From Pycnococcus provasolii (Eukaryota; Chlorophyta; Pseudoscourfieldiophyceae; Pseudoscourfieldiales): a stretch of DNA of 64,000 nt. Below the pieces are notes generated by a model. It searched no databases. It saw only the letters and a program-made list of their open reading frames with translations, and was not told where the DNA came from. Where the stretch lies: contig CP150577.1 of assembly GCA_049487715.1 (NCBI GenBank), positions 186,001 through 250,000 on the forward strand, in the 5' to 3' direction. Numbering within the stretch: position 1 is the stretch's first letter; each line of letters starts with the position of its first letter. Both the position numbers and the translations under genes were made by a program. Of the stretch, positions 8,949-17,969 are shown piece after piece.

Positions 8949-10004
8949 AAATCCACTCGACAAGTAATCGCTTTCATTCATTATAAGCCAATTGTATAAA
9001 GAACTTTTAATTTGTTCGTCATTTATCACATTCCAACCTCTCTGTCTGATGCGTTCCACTAGAAGTTCTCTTCCAGAAATTTCCAGTAAATCAGACCACG
9101 ATAATATCCGACTCGATAAACCTTCTGTAATGATTATTAATCTATTCCATATTTCTTCTACTCTTTCTTCCCATTCTTCATCGTCTGAGTTTGCGTCTAC
9201 AGCATCATCTTCATGTGGTGGTAATGGTTTTATTAGTTTATTTCTACAGATAGGGCATTGATCTATTGCACGTTCTATCTCGACACCAGAGCGAAAAAAG
9301 TGCCGACATGGAAAGTTGCGAATAGCATCGATGTCAAATGCTACTTTATTGCCACATTTATTAGACAAACTCACACCACAACTGTCAGGGTCATCTCTGC
9401 AAACTACACAATTTAAAGTATATCCACACACTTGACCATCAGCAATTCCCATATATACTTTCCATACTATATCTTTATCATGAAAGTCCCATGAATCAAA
9501 TGGTAGTTTTGTAGTTCTTTCATATGGGTTAAAAAATGAGTTTGCCTCATATATCAGGTTGATAATATATATACGATGGTCTTCATATTTTGGCTCTAGT
9601 CGTATTCTTTGAGCATACTTATTCATGTATCCATCCAACAACAAGTGTGTGTAGCACTCCTTTTTGTATTGTTCCGTATTTCTGCTTTCAATTTCAGTTT
9701 GCAGTCCTAACCTTACCATGTGAACCATATATTCAACATCGACACTTTCTGTTGTATTTTCATCCATACTTACTGAGTTATGTACAGCCTCCACCAACTC
9801 ATCACATGTGTTCGGTTCACTTACTGCTGCTATTGAAAGTGAGTCTAACAAGTTAGTAAGATCATCTACTTTGGTGGTCTCCAAAACTTTCTGTATTCCA
9901 AAGCGCGGGACTTTCAACGCCATCCTGCCCCTTTCTTCATCTGTTAAACGAATCGGTGAGATACTAACACTTCTTTGGCGTTTCCGCCATTCAGGTATTT
10001 CCAT
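8796..10004 (-). CDS. RING-finger protein (possible E3 ubiquitin ligase)
   Basis: About 403 residues from the ATG at 10004 (MEIPEWRKRQRS). The frame stays open to 10064 but without a better start. A RING-like zinc-binding module lies in the middle: CVVC, a long loop with DPDSCGVSLSNKCG, then FPCRHFF and finally QCPICRNKL. That matches CxxC...CxH...CxxC spacing with an extended first loop. An acidic stretch (DDAVDANSDDEEWEER) follows. RING proteins usually recruit E2 enzymes for ubiquitin transfer; substrates are unknown. The last ~25 residues overlap the methyltransferase fragment on the other strand, so the true C-terminus may have been replaced at the same breakpoint near 8870. It is cargo of the TIR-bounded unit. 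Confidence 0.65.
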   Translation of the reverse strand: MEIPEWRKRQRSVSISPIRLTDEERGRMALKVPRFGIQKVLETTKVDDLTNLLDSLSIAAVSEPNTCDELVEAVHNSVSMDENTTESVDVEYMVHMVRLGLQTEIESRNTEQYKKECYTHLLLDGYMNKYAQRIRLEPKYEDHRIYIINLIYEANSFFNPYERTTKLPFDSWDFHDKDIVWKVYMGIADGQVCGYTLNCVVCRDDPDSCGVSLSNKCGNKVAFDIDAIRNFPCRHFFRSGVEIERAIDQCPICRNKLIKPLPPHEDDAVDANSDDEEWEERVEEIWNRLIIITEGLSSRILSWSDLLEISGRELLVERIRQRGWNVINDEQIKSSLYNWLIMNESDYLSSGFSDNFTWYLVKESLNDEEYSYYKNASINHFVNSHWLLLGVEETAYITFLPY

Positions 10005-10067
10005 GATAAAAAAACTACAATGAAGAAAGAAAGGAAAAAGGCGTCGAATGGAATAAGGGGCCAATTT

Positions 10068-11507
10068 CTACTTTTGCTTGCCTCGTGTTACAGCAAAATT
10101 CTTTTTTTTCAATTTCTTCTTCTTCTGCTGCTTGCCTCGTGTCTTCTTCTGCTTGCCTCGTGTTAAAGCGGAATTCGATTTTGGTTGGCGTTGTGGAGTC
10201 GCGGTTCTAGCAATAAGGTTCCAACCAAACTCCTCTAGGCGGATGAGTGTCGCCCTCGATAACGCGTCCAATACATTATCTTTCGGGTGGTTCCAGTCTG
10301 GAGAAGCATCCCACAAAGGCAGGCTCACATCAGTGTTGTCCACGTATAGGATCCCGAAAGCACTTGCTAACTCTTCATGCACACTATTATATGCAGATAT
10401 AGCGATCGGATTTCTCCAGTCTCTTGGAGGGCACGAATTTACAGTTGCGGACAACGGAGCGAAGCTTGTGCTAAGTATACCAAGGGATCGATTGCTCCGA
10501 TGTGATAGCAATTGTGATATTTGTCTTGAGAAGTTGTCGCGATATCTCCTTAGAGGTGTCGGGCCATAATCTTTCATTAGTTTGGATGCATAACTCAAAT
10601 CCCACTGACCCTTGTGGATTAACACATAAGAGCAACTCGTATCATGTACGGGATCGTCCGCAAATTTTGAGTTGATATACAGGCACTTAGAATTAGAGAA
10701 AAGGTTGATATGCTCACAAAGAAAACGGGCATGAGAATCACCAGCGATACACAATAGTCCTGGTGGAAACGACTTCGTTTGGCTGTACTGCAAATTCGTT
10801 CGTGGTCCTGAAATCCAGGTGAAACTTTTGTGCGCTTCTGTATTTGCGTACGTCTGCAAGCTAGAGCACAATTTGCGACTTGTGAGCCCTTTTCTAATTG
10901 CTTGTTTTGGATCTCTGAAGCCATCTCGTAGTGCCATCGCGCGATGCTTTTGCAAGATGAACGGCAAAAAAATATTCAACTTTAACTTGCCATAGCAGTT
11001 TTGGTATCTTGTTCGCAACAAGAGTTTCGTGCCAGTGCGTATCCACCCATGCTTTGCGACTTCTCCAACGCCAACGTTCACGTTGCCAACAAAAAGTGCC
11101 TTCTCAGAAGTATAGTTTATGCACTCCGACGGCTGGGGGCCCAACTTATGCCGAAATATCGGAATCACTTCCACATAAAACTCCCCACGTGGCAAACGAA
11201 AGATGAGCACCCGAGAACTTTTTTGAGGTAACGAGCTTTTTAATACTTTGATACCTTCACCTAGGGTCGACTCAACTCTTGGTTGGAAGCTTGGCAAGCC
11301 CATGACAATAGTTGGTCCTGACGCTCGACCTATGACATCGCCTTCAGTCGGTATTGGAATCCTGATGGAATATACATTTCCCGTATCAAGTATTCCTGTG
11401 TCATCTTCGAGTGGTTGTTCGTAGGCTATACCGAACCACAGAATACTGATCAAACAAATAGACCGAATAGGTCGCAGCAGAGCGTTCAACTTACTTGAGG
11501 TCATCAT
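10068..11507 (-). CDS. Secreted SGNH/PC-esterase-like hydrolase
   Basis: A 479-residue protein starting at a clear ATG (MMTSSKLNALLRP). A hydrophobic segment at ~14-28 (IRSICLISILWFGIA) is a likely signal peptide or anchor. The catalytic block LLCIAGDSHARFL (GDSH, residues 256-259) and PDWNHP (DxxH, Asp404-His407) are the Ser nucleophile and Asp-His dyad of the SGNH/PC-esterase superfamily. These enzymes add or remove acetyl or similar groups on glycans. The C-terminus is a lysine-rich tail made of imperfect TRGKQ(K) repeats, matching repeated GCTTGCCTCGTGT units at 10077-10165. The gene lies next to the RING gene in the TIR unit. A role in decorating surface polysaccharide is inferred from the sugar genes around it. 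Confidence 0.7.
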   Translation of the reverse strand: MMTSSKLNALLRPIRSICLISILWFGIAYEQPLEDDTGILDTGNVYSIRIPIPTEGDVIGRASGPTIVMGLPSFQPRVESTLGEGIKVLKSSLPQKSSRVLIFRLPRGEFYVEVIPIFRHKLGPQPSECINYTSEKALFVGNVNVGVGEVAKHGWIRTGTKLLLRTRYQNCYGKLKLNIFLPFILQKHRAMALRDGFRDPKQAIRKGLTSRKLCSSLQTYANTEAHKSFTWISGPRTNLQYSQTKSFPPGLLCIAGDSHARFLCEHINLFSNSKCLYINSKFADDPVHDTSCSYVLIHKGQWDLSYASKLMKDYGPTPLRRYRDNFSRQISQLLSHRSNRSLGILSTSFAPLSATVNSCPPRDWRNPIAISAYNSVHEELASAFGILYVDNTDVSLPLWDASPDWNHPKDNVLDALSRATLIRLEEFGWNLIARTATPQRQPKSNSALTRGKQKKTRGKQQKKKKLKKKNFAVTRGKQK

Positions 11508-11861
11508 GTATTCGATGCTTCGGAGAAATATTACTTTCCATATTACTTATTATATTTCTTTGCACTTTATTCAAAACCAAGGAGACAGTATAAAACGTAA
11601 AATGTTGAACGAAACAAAATAGAAGAAGTGATATATCCGCAAAGTATAGTGTAAATTTAGTGTAAGTTCTGTGTAGTTCCCCCCAAATAAAAAAAGACGC
11701 TTTGGACTACCCAAATCACAAACCTCTCATCGGTGTAGTTTTTTTAGAATTCTACAACATTCTACTTAGAATTCTATTTTCTACTACCCCTCTCCCCCAA
11801 GAGATTGCATTGATATTTAGTTTATATTTATTTTAAGTTTAGTTAATTAGTTAGTTAGTTA

Positions 11862-11897
<36 letters not shown>

Positions 11898-12009
11898 TTA
11901 TAGACTAATGGACTGGACATATTATATAAAAAAGTATTATGAAAAAAAATAGAGATATATAGATATATAGGAAACTTAGTGATTTGGTGTGTCTGTAGTG
12001 TCATCTTTT
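11508..12009. other. AT-rich spacer with (TTA)n microsatellite
   Basis: No gene seen. Contains GTTAGTTAGTTAG followed by ~14 ATT/TTA units at about 11850-11897. Confidence 0.6.
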
Positions 12010-12484
12010 CATTGGTGAGTAAAAAACTAATAGGTTTAAAAATTTACAAAACAATTCATACAACTTATCAGTGATTACAATCAAATCAAAGTATGTATTG
12101 TTTGATTACTTAAAATAAAAAACATTCACTTTATAGTATATAGCAACTAATCAGCAAATCACTTAAACGATTAAATGCTACAAAGAATAAAAAAATATTC
12201 TACCGGGGTTTTACCGGGGTTTGTGTAATAGTGTTTTTATATGCGCGGGGTCGGTGCGGTGTGTCGTATATGGCGCGCGCGGTTCGTATAAGTGTTAGAA
12301 TATGGTGCGCGCGGTTTGTATGGTCGTCGGAATACGCGCGGTAGTAATAATATGTAAAAGTCTAATAATTAGATTTTAATTATATTTCCATAGTGAATTT
12401 ATATAGTAATTTTATTATTTATTTTACTACTATTTTTTTATATAGTGGGGGGATTAGATTTCCATTAGATATATTATAAGGTAT
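12010..12484 (-). repeat. Long terminal inverted repeat, copy 2
   Basis: Reverse-complement of the 7784 repeat, extended inward to ~470 bp (inner end GGTGAGTAAAAAACTAATAGG). Its outer end meets copy 3 at 12484/12485. Confidence 0.85.
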
Positions 12485-12975
12485 ATACCTTATATAATAT
12501 CTAATGGAAGTCTAATCCCCCCACTATATTAAATTTATAGTAGTAAAATAAATAATAAAATTACTACTTAAATTCACTATGGAAATATAATTAAAATCTA
12601 ATTATTAGACTTTTACATACTATTACTACCGCGCGTATTCCGACGACCATACAAACCGCGCGCACCATATTCTAACACTTATACAAACCGCGCGCGCCAT
12701 ATCCGACACACCGCACCGACCCCGCGCATATAAAAAACACTATTACACAAACCCCGGTAAAACCCCTGTAAAACCCCGGTAGAATATTTTTTTATTCTTT
12801 GTAGCAATTAATCGTTTAAGCGACTTGCTGATTACTTTCTATATACTATAAAGTGAATTTCTTTTAGCAACAGTAATCATACAATACATACTTTGATTTG
12901 ATTGTAATCACTGATAAGTTGTATGAATTGTTTTGTAAATTTTTAAATCTATTATTTTTTCACTCACCAGTGAGA
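12485..12975 (+). repeat. Long terminal inverted repeat, copy 3
   Basis: Direct-orientation copy beginning ATACCTTATATAATATC and ending in CACTCACCAGTGAG near 12975. It forms a nearly 1-kb palindrome with copy 2. The next inward-facing partner is the MULE-interrupted copy ending at 38335. Confidence 0.85.
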
Positions 12976-13036
12976 AAAGGACTGCCATAAAGTAGAGATT
13001 GGTGATAAATATCGAGCTTGAGGAATAAATTGCTTT

Positions 13037-13462
13037 TCATTCGAATGGTAATGTTTCGTGAGACATGGTACTGCCATCAAATCGAAGTGGATTATTTTTA
13101 ATGTCGTGATCCGTAAAAGTCAATTCATCTGGTGAATAAACTCGTAGTTCACCTCCAGTGTAATCACCCAATCCTAGTATATAGCTGTCATTAACATTTC
13201 TTGAATCTTTATGTTTTGCACATTGTTGATTTTTATTATACTGAATACTTGTAAATTCAAACTCAGGATTGATTTCTTTCAAACTCAGGATTGATTTCTG
13301 GGAGAGGCAACTTTTTTCCGAAACCAAACTTAACAACAAATCCCCATTGCAATCTCTACTTTTTATATTAGATAGCCTAACCCGAAAACAACTCTGAAAG
13401 CAAAAAAAGGTTGAAAAATAATTAAAAAAAACGTCATCTTTGGCTACACAAGAAACTATCAT
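13037..13462 (-). pseudogene. 2OG-Fe(II) dioxygenase fragment
   Basis: The C-terminal ~90 residues match a family of small 2-oxoglutarate/Fe(II) oxygenases common in algae and their viruses. Visible are HKD (first two iron ligands, in AKHKDSRN), LGDYTGGELRVY and the distal His in MSHETLPF, where the frame ends before the usual arginine that binds 2-oxoglutarate. The N-terminal part is replaced by the inverted-repeat boundary at 13463 and the upstream residues look random. A 21-nt tandem duplication (AAACTCAGGATTGATTTCT) lies at 13257-13300. Truncated at both ends; not expected to be active. Confidence 0.6.
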
Positions 13463-13565
13463 CCTCACGGAATATGCCTATTCAAAATCTTCCTCGTCAA
13501 GCCATAATTCGTGCTCGCATCGACCTTCCTCGCCATCTATGGTGCCTGGTATTGTCACCAAGTAC
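13463..13565 (+). repeat. 103-bp inverted repeat, left arm
   Basis: Starts CCTCACGGAATATGCC. The reverse complement at 17003-17105 differs at one position by eye. The arm encodes the last residues of the nuclease-like gene (stop and LWLDEEDFE), so the coding 3' end is present twice, facing in opposite directions. Confidence 0.85.
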
Positions 13566-15982
13566 AAGGTTTCTCCGTTTGAATTCTCCGATATCTCCGA
13601 GATGACGCCTGAAACCGAGCCCGCGCCCGTCACTTTAAACCCTTGTGTATTTTTCAGTTCTTGGAGTGTTTTGTATATTTTGGCACGTGGAATCTTCACA
13701 TGATCACCTTTCCGACGTTTTCGCAACGCCTGAGTGAGTGGTGCTTCCTTGGCTGCACCACTCGAGCTTGCGCCGTAACGAGTATCGTGTTTTGTTTCTT
13801 TCGCCTTGCCTTTTTCTGTTGCCGTGGCTTTCCGTTTTCCTGTTGCCCCTAGTCCACCAGATCCAGCTCCTTCCGTACGTGCACGTTTCTTTGCTGTTGA
13901 TGCCTTTTTTTTCTTTTGGATTTTCGTGCTGATGATGTGCCCAGCTTCTTTCAAAGTTTGTGGACTTTCCTCAAGGTGAGCACCTCCAACATCAATGACG
14001 AACATTTTGTGGCCGTGTTCATCAAGTACTTCGCGATCGTCTGAATCGTAAAGTTGATCAACAATAAGAGCGGTTCCGAAATCCTTGTCATGAAAATGTC
14101 GCCTGAGTTCTGCACTTTGACGAAAAGTCTCAGATTCTATCGCGTCTTTTGACAGCTCAAACGTGTCTGTGGCTTTCCATTCGTCGTCGTCGTCGTCGTC
14201 ATCGCTGTCATCGTCACCATCGTCGTCGTCATCACCATAATCATCATCACTGTCATCACCGTCTTCTTCGTCTTCATCATATTCCCACTGAGTGTTCTTA
14301 GAAACGATCGAGTTTTGTCCACGAGTCGCACGAAGTTCGAATAGGTCTGGTGGGCTTTGCGCAGCTCTACAATACTTGACAAGTTCATAAGTCGTCTTTC
14401 CCAAAAGCTCGGATATGGTGCCACGTTCAAATTGTCGTGTATCACGTCCTTGTGCTTTCGCAGCGGCGGCCAATGGACAAGGCACGACATGTCCAAGGTA
14501 GATAATATCTGTCCCAATGCATAATTCGAGCTTGATGGCGCTATCATTTTCCCTCAAACTTCGACTGAATGATTGTGCTTGATATGCGATGGAAATCCCA
14601 GCGAGCTGGCCATCACGGGTCAAATACGTGCGTGTCCTACCAGATTCGTGAGGTTCCTTCACCTCAGGTTTGGCGGTACCACACAAAATGTTACCAATCC
14701 GGCTCACGACACCTTGCGACGTCGACGGCTTCGGCTCTGGTGCACCAAAACAGTTTGGGAGTTTCCGCCTTTTGTTCCGCGGTTTTGACGATGACTCGGA
14801 TGGTGGAGGCGGAGGCGGTTTCGGGTGATTGACGCGTTTGATACCGCGTTCCACGTGAAAAAAACTTTTGAAAAGTCCTGTCACGTCGCGCATCATTCGA
14901 GGAATTTCCAGGGTTTGCATTCTATTTCCTTCCCTTTCATCATTCAAAGTTTTGATCCTTGCTTGTAGGCTCACGCCAATGGAGGCTGATAATTCTCGTG
15001 CCTGCGATGTGTGCGCTTGATCGAGAATAGCGATTATCTCGTTGTCAAGAGAGTCCTCAGCGTTTTCCTTGTGTTGGATCAAATCAGTGAATGCCCATGA
15101 AGCAGAATTGGTGGTGAGGAACCCGGAAATTCGGCTGTGTCTGTCGGAATAACCCTTGGTTGCGATAATATGCTTGATCAACATCTCATCACGTCGGATT
15201 TTGAACAATTTCCAATGTACGTTTGGTCTTGGAGAATGAACTGAAAACTCTTTTAGAACAATGTACGCCACACGAACATCGTATAACAGCATGTATACAT
15301 GCACTTGAAAAATCCAGCCAAGTTTCAAGTCGTCCAAGTTCGATTTCATGGTGGTCTTTACTTCAAGGATGGCTTTTGGGATGGCTTTTGGGTCTCTACG
15401 CTCCATAATAATCCCATCCAGAGTTCCGCAAATCTGGTGCTGATGATGTGTTCGATATTCTCCTCGGCGTAATGAAAATAAGGAAGCACTTGGTAAGGAT
15501 GATGTAATTTCCCTTAGCACAAATGCTTCCACGACATGGCCACGCATGGTGATTAGATTTTGAAGCAGTTCATCCTCCAAACGATTTCGGGACATTTTAT
15601 GAGTAAGGACGACATGTGCCCACGCAATATCTGGGCCCATTCCATATGTATGTTCATGAAAGCGAGCATGCAATGACCGAGCCTCTTCTCTTGTGACAGG
15701 TTCGAACTGGTCAAATTGGTCAAGAAGCACTGAAGGTGGTGTTGGATAGACTTGCTGGTTTGCGTCTCCTATTTTCCCAAGAAGTACAACAAATTCCCTC
15801 GTGGTTCGTGAAGTCCAGAAGTGCACGGTGACATCCCCAGAAGTTATGGACTTTTCAACCACTTTCCTACGCCGCTCTTTCGTTCCAAGACGCAGGATTA
15901 CCACCACGTGCTTGCATTGTTTCGAAGAAAAGGCTTTTTTTGCCTCACGAATGACGCCTTCTGTGTACTCGTCTTCGCTCAC
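13478..15982 (-). CDS. PD-(D/E)XK nuclease-like protein with acidic tract
   Basis: An 834-residue frame, open upstream to 16104 without an ATG. Residues ~125-235 fit the PD-(D/E)XK nuclease fold (Cas4/YqaJ/RecB-like): ICGTLDG (Asp189), then ILEVKTT (Glu207-x-Lys209), then GWIFQVHVY (Gln226...Tyr230, the QxxxY motif). A poly-Asp segment (DSDDDYGDDDDDGDDDSDDD), basic nuclear-localisation-like clusters (KRRKGDHVKIPRAK) and a small beta-rich C-terminal segment follow. Upstream the reading continues in other frames (15979-16678), so the real gene is longer and probably frameshifted. The 103-bp coding 3' end recurs inverted at 17003. It is likely part of a multicopy mobile element. Function beyond nuclease fold is unknown. 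Confidence 0.65.
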   Translation of the reverse strand: MSEDEYTEGVIREAKKAFSSKQCKHVVVILRLGTKERRRKVVEKSITSGDVTVHFWTSRTTREFVVLLGKIGDANQQVYPTPPSVLLDQFDQFEPVTREEARSLHARFHEHTYGMGPDIAWAHVVLTHKMSRNRLEDELLQNLITMRGHVVEAFVLREITSSLPSASLFSLRRGEYRTHHQHQICGTLDGIIMERRDPKAIPKAILEVKTTMKSNLDDLKLGWIFQVHVYMLLYDVRVAYIVLKEFSVHSPRPNVHWKLFKIRRDEMLIKHIIATKGYSDRHSRISGFLTTNSASWAFTDLIQHKENAEDSLDNEIIAILDQAHTSQARELSASIGVSLQARIKTLNDEREGNRMQTLEIPRMMRDVTGLFKSFFHVERGIKRVNHPKPPPPPPSESSSKPRNKRRKLPNCFGAPEPKPSTSQGVVSRIGNILCGTAKPEVKEPHESGRTRTYLTRDGQLAGISIAYQAQSFSRSLRENDSAIKLELCIGTDIIYLGHVVPCPLAAAAKAQGRDTRQFERGTISELLGKTTYELVKYCRAAQSPPDLFELRATRGQNSIVSKNTQWEYDEDEEDGDDSDDDYGDDDDDGDDDSDDDDDDDEWKATDTFELSKDAIESETFRQSAELRRHFHDKDFGTALIVDQLYDSDDREVLDEHGHKMFVIDVGGAHLEESPQTLKEAGHIISTKIQKKKKASTAKKRARTEGAGSGGLGATGKRKATATEKGKAKETKHDTRYGASSSGAAKEAPLTQALRKRRKGDHVKIPRAKIYKTLQELKNTQGFKVTGAGSVSGVISEISENSNGETLYLVTIPGTIDGEEGRCEHELWLDEEDFE

Positions 15983-16678
15983 TCCTTGGACTGAGACGAA
16001 GTTGTGATCATCAGCAACGCCCTTAGGTGTTCCATATCCACCCCAAATGATGACAGATTTATTTTTGCCGAGGTGTTTCGCCAGTCTTTGAGCATGGGTA
16101 AGTTTTCATAACGTTGTGCAGAAAAAAAAGATCCGCGTAGATAACCCATTTCATTTTGGGGACTTGTAGGATGCTCAACCAGAAAAATATTTTTCCTGAA
16201 ACTGTCAGATTTTTTCAATTGCAATCTTAACGTGGCAACGTTCTCAGCGACGAGAAGTTCCGGTCCAGCCCGTTCCCGATGTATAAAAAGCGACCTGTGA
16301 CGTGAAAGGTTCAGGAACACGGCAAATTTGAATGGTATTATCCCCAGACTCTAGAAATATCTTTGTACCAGTGGAACCGCCAATACCTCTCAAATTATGG
16401 ACACCGCCACCACCATGATAACCAGTTCCCACGAAAAGTGTACCACTTGTTGTAGGAAACTTTGCGAGCAGATTCGTCCACGATGCACGGGCGCGTTGCG
16501 CGACATACTTATCCTTATATACTTGTGCTCTCGCAAAACCAGACAATGTTCGTATCGCCCCACTTGGCTTTGGAACGTTAAATTTTTGGTTCAAAACAGT
16601 GTATAAAATTTTTGAACTACGCTTTTGCATCGTTGACTGTAGATGCATTGTGAAATTTGCGATACAGAGATTTGCCAT
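15979..16678 (-). pseudogene. 5' part of the nuclease-like gene in shifted frames
   Basis: Two overlapping minus frames (144 codons at 16244-16678 starting MANLCIANFTMHL, then 113 codons at 15979-16320) read without gaps in protein-like sequence. They appear to continue the 834-residue frame: the second passes into the main frame around 16095, where the main frame shows KSVIIWGGYGTPKGV upstream of its first called start. A Gly-rich stretch (GTGYHGGGGVHNLRGIGG) is notable. This suggests one gene of ~1050 codons broken by about two frameshifts, or unrecognised introns. No family assigned. Confidence 0.45.
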
Positions 16679-17002
16679 GCCTTTTCCCTCAATTTCAAGC
16701 CTGGACTGGATTCGTACAGTAGTTTTAGCAATTATTCAAAAAAACAGGGTTGTTGCCAACCTGTGTCCACGATTGGATCTTTTTTTTTTCCCCCGCGGGG
16801 GCAAACTTTCTTTTGAATTGTATGCCATCTGGGGTGCGCATATTTCGCCAGAAATACCAAACAACCATGACGTGGCGAAAATAGCTTGGAACACAGCTTG
16901 GCCTTTTCTTTTGGTCGTTGAGACACAACCAACGCGGTAAAACCTTATCTCTTTTCTTGTTGTTGTTGACCGCGAATATCGGTTCAATCTGTTTATTTTT
17001 CT
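16678..17002 (-). repeat. Dispersed repeat unit R1, copy A
   Basis: About 325 bp, the reverse complement of 43259-43593 with few differences. It includes the purine tract AAAAAAAAAGATCCAATCG and AAAATAAACAGATTGAACC. Small frames in it are shared by both copies but look non-coding. Confidence 0.8.
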
Positions 17003-17105
17003 GTACTTGGTGACAATACCAGGCACCATAGATGGCGAGGAAGGTCAATGCGAGCACGAATTATGGCTTGACGAGGAAGATTTTGAATAGGCATATTCCG
17101 TGAGG
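17003..17105 (-). repeat. 103-bp inverted repeat, right arm
   Basis: Plus strand here encodes VTIPGTIDGEEG...LWLDEEDFE and a stop, the same C-terminus as the minus gene ending at 13478. Together with the left arm it bounds a 3.6-kb segment. Confidence 0.85.
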
Positions 17106-17969
17106 GAATATTTGTTTTAAGTTTGGCATACTTCGAGAGAGCCAATGCGCTTTTTGCGTTGCCGCTGACAAACTACTAACCTCTAGCTAATGCCGCTCCG
17201 CCACAGCAGTAATATGTGTCTAAGCTGCCCCCAGCTGCGCCTTGCATAACCTGTATAGGGTTGGTTGTCGCCTGGTGGTGCTCCGTGGGCACGCCTGGGG
17301 TGGTGGTGGTGGCGTTGGTGGTGGTGTGTGTGTGAATTAGGATTAAGTTGGTGTTGGAGTTGACAGGTGAAGCAGTTCTTTTTAACGGTCGAAGGTGGCG
17401 CTGTGACGCGGTAGTGCGTCGTGACACTGGAGAGGTTATCGGGTTTTTGAGCAAGCTTTGGGTTTGGCTGAGGGACACTCTCCTCCACACCGTCTAGGGG
17501 AGCAAGAAAACTTCCCTCTGCCGTGTATGGCGGAGTAGGATAGAAAACACTTCTTTCCCATCGTTGTTCATACTAATCGTTGTCGCTACTAGCCCTAACT
17601 AACATCAAACAGGCAGGGAACAATCGAAGTTTGGGGGATTTGGTTCTCGTCAAGAAAGGGCCTAACAAAAGAGTTTTCATTTGAAGAGCGGTACAACGAC
17701 AATCGTCGTTGTAATCTACCTCATATCCAATATCGAGGTGGCTTCGTCCAACATGTCCACCAAGTATGGGCGCTGTGATGAGCGACCTAAAGAGTATAAT
17801 GTTAAGGTAAGGATGAGCGCTACTAGGGTAGGAAAGTAGGGGCGAGTTGAGCTGCGAGCCTCGCGAGCGCGTACAGCGTGCGAAGGTTCAAGAAGAGGCG
17901 CGAAAAGGGATTGGGGTTTAGTAACGGTCACCAGCCGGTGACATTGGACCCAAAACTTTTGAACCTTTA
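17106..17969. other. Repeat-derived intergenic tract
   Basis: No gene supported. 17440-17500 is the reverse complement of a segment found at 59093-59180 and 61921-61970 (GACGGTGTGGAGGAGAGTG and flanks). A pyrimidine/GT-rich low-complexity stretch at 17290-17345 explains the proline/threonine-rich frames. Confidence 0.5.

Larger units (their letters stand above)
7784..12484. mobile_element. 4.7-kb unit bounded by long TIRs, with cargo genes
   Basis: Bounded by inverted copies of a 300-bp-plus repeat (7784-8085 and 12010-12484). Between them lie a DNA methyltransferase fragment, a RING protein gene and an SGNH hydrolase gene. No transposase or integrase is visible inside. The right end abuts head-on a further TIR copy (12485-12975) through the palindrome AAGGTATATACCTT, so two elements, or two halves of one larger element, meet there. 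The family is not recognised. Target-site duplications could not be established because of the AT-rich ends. Confidence 0.55.

Noticed and set aside
16725-17057. 110-codon ORF also present at 43235-43534
   Set aside because: Part of non-coding repeat R1; frames are not preserved in preference to others and composition is not protein-like.
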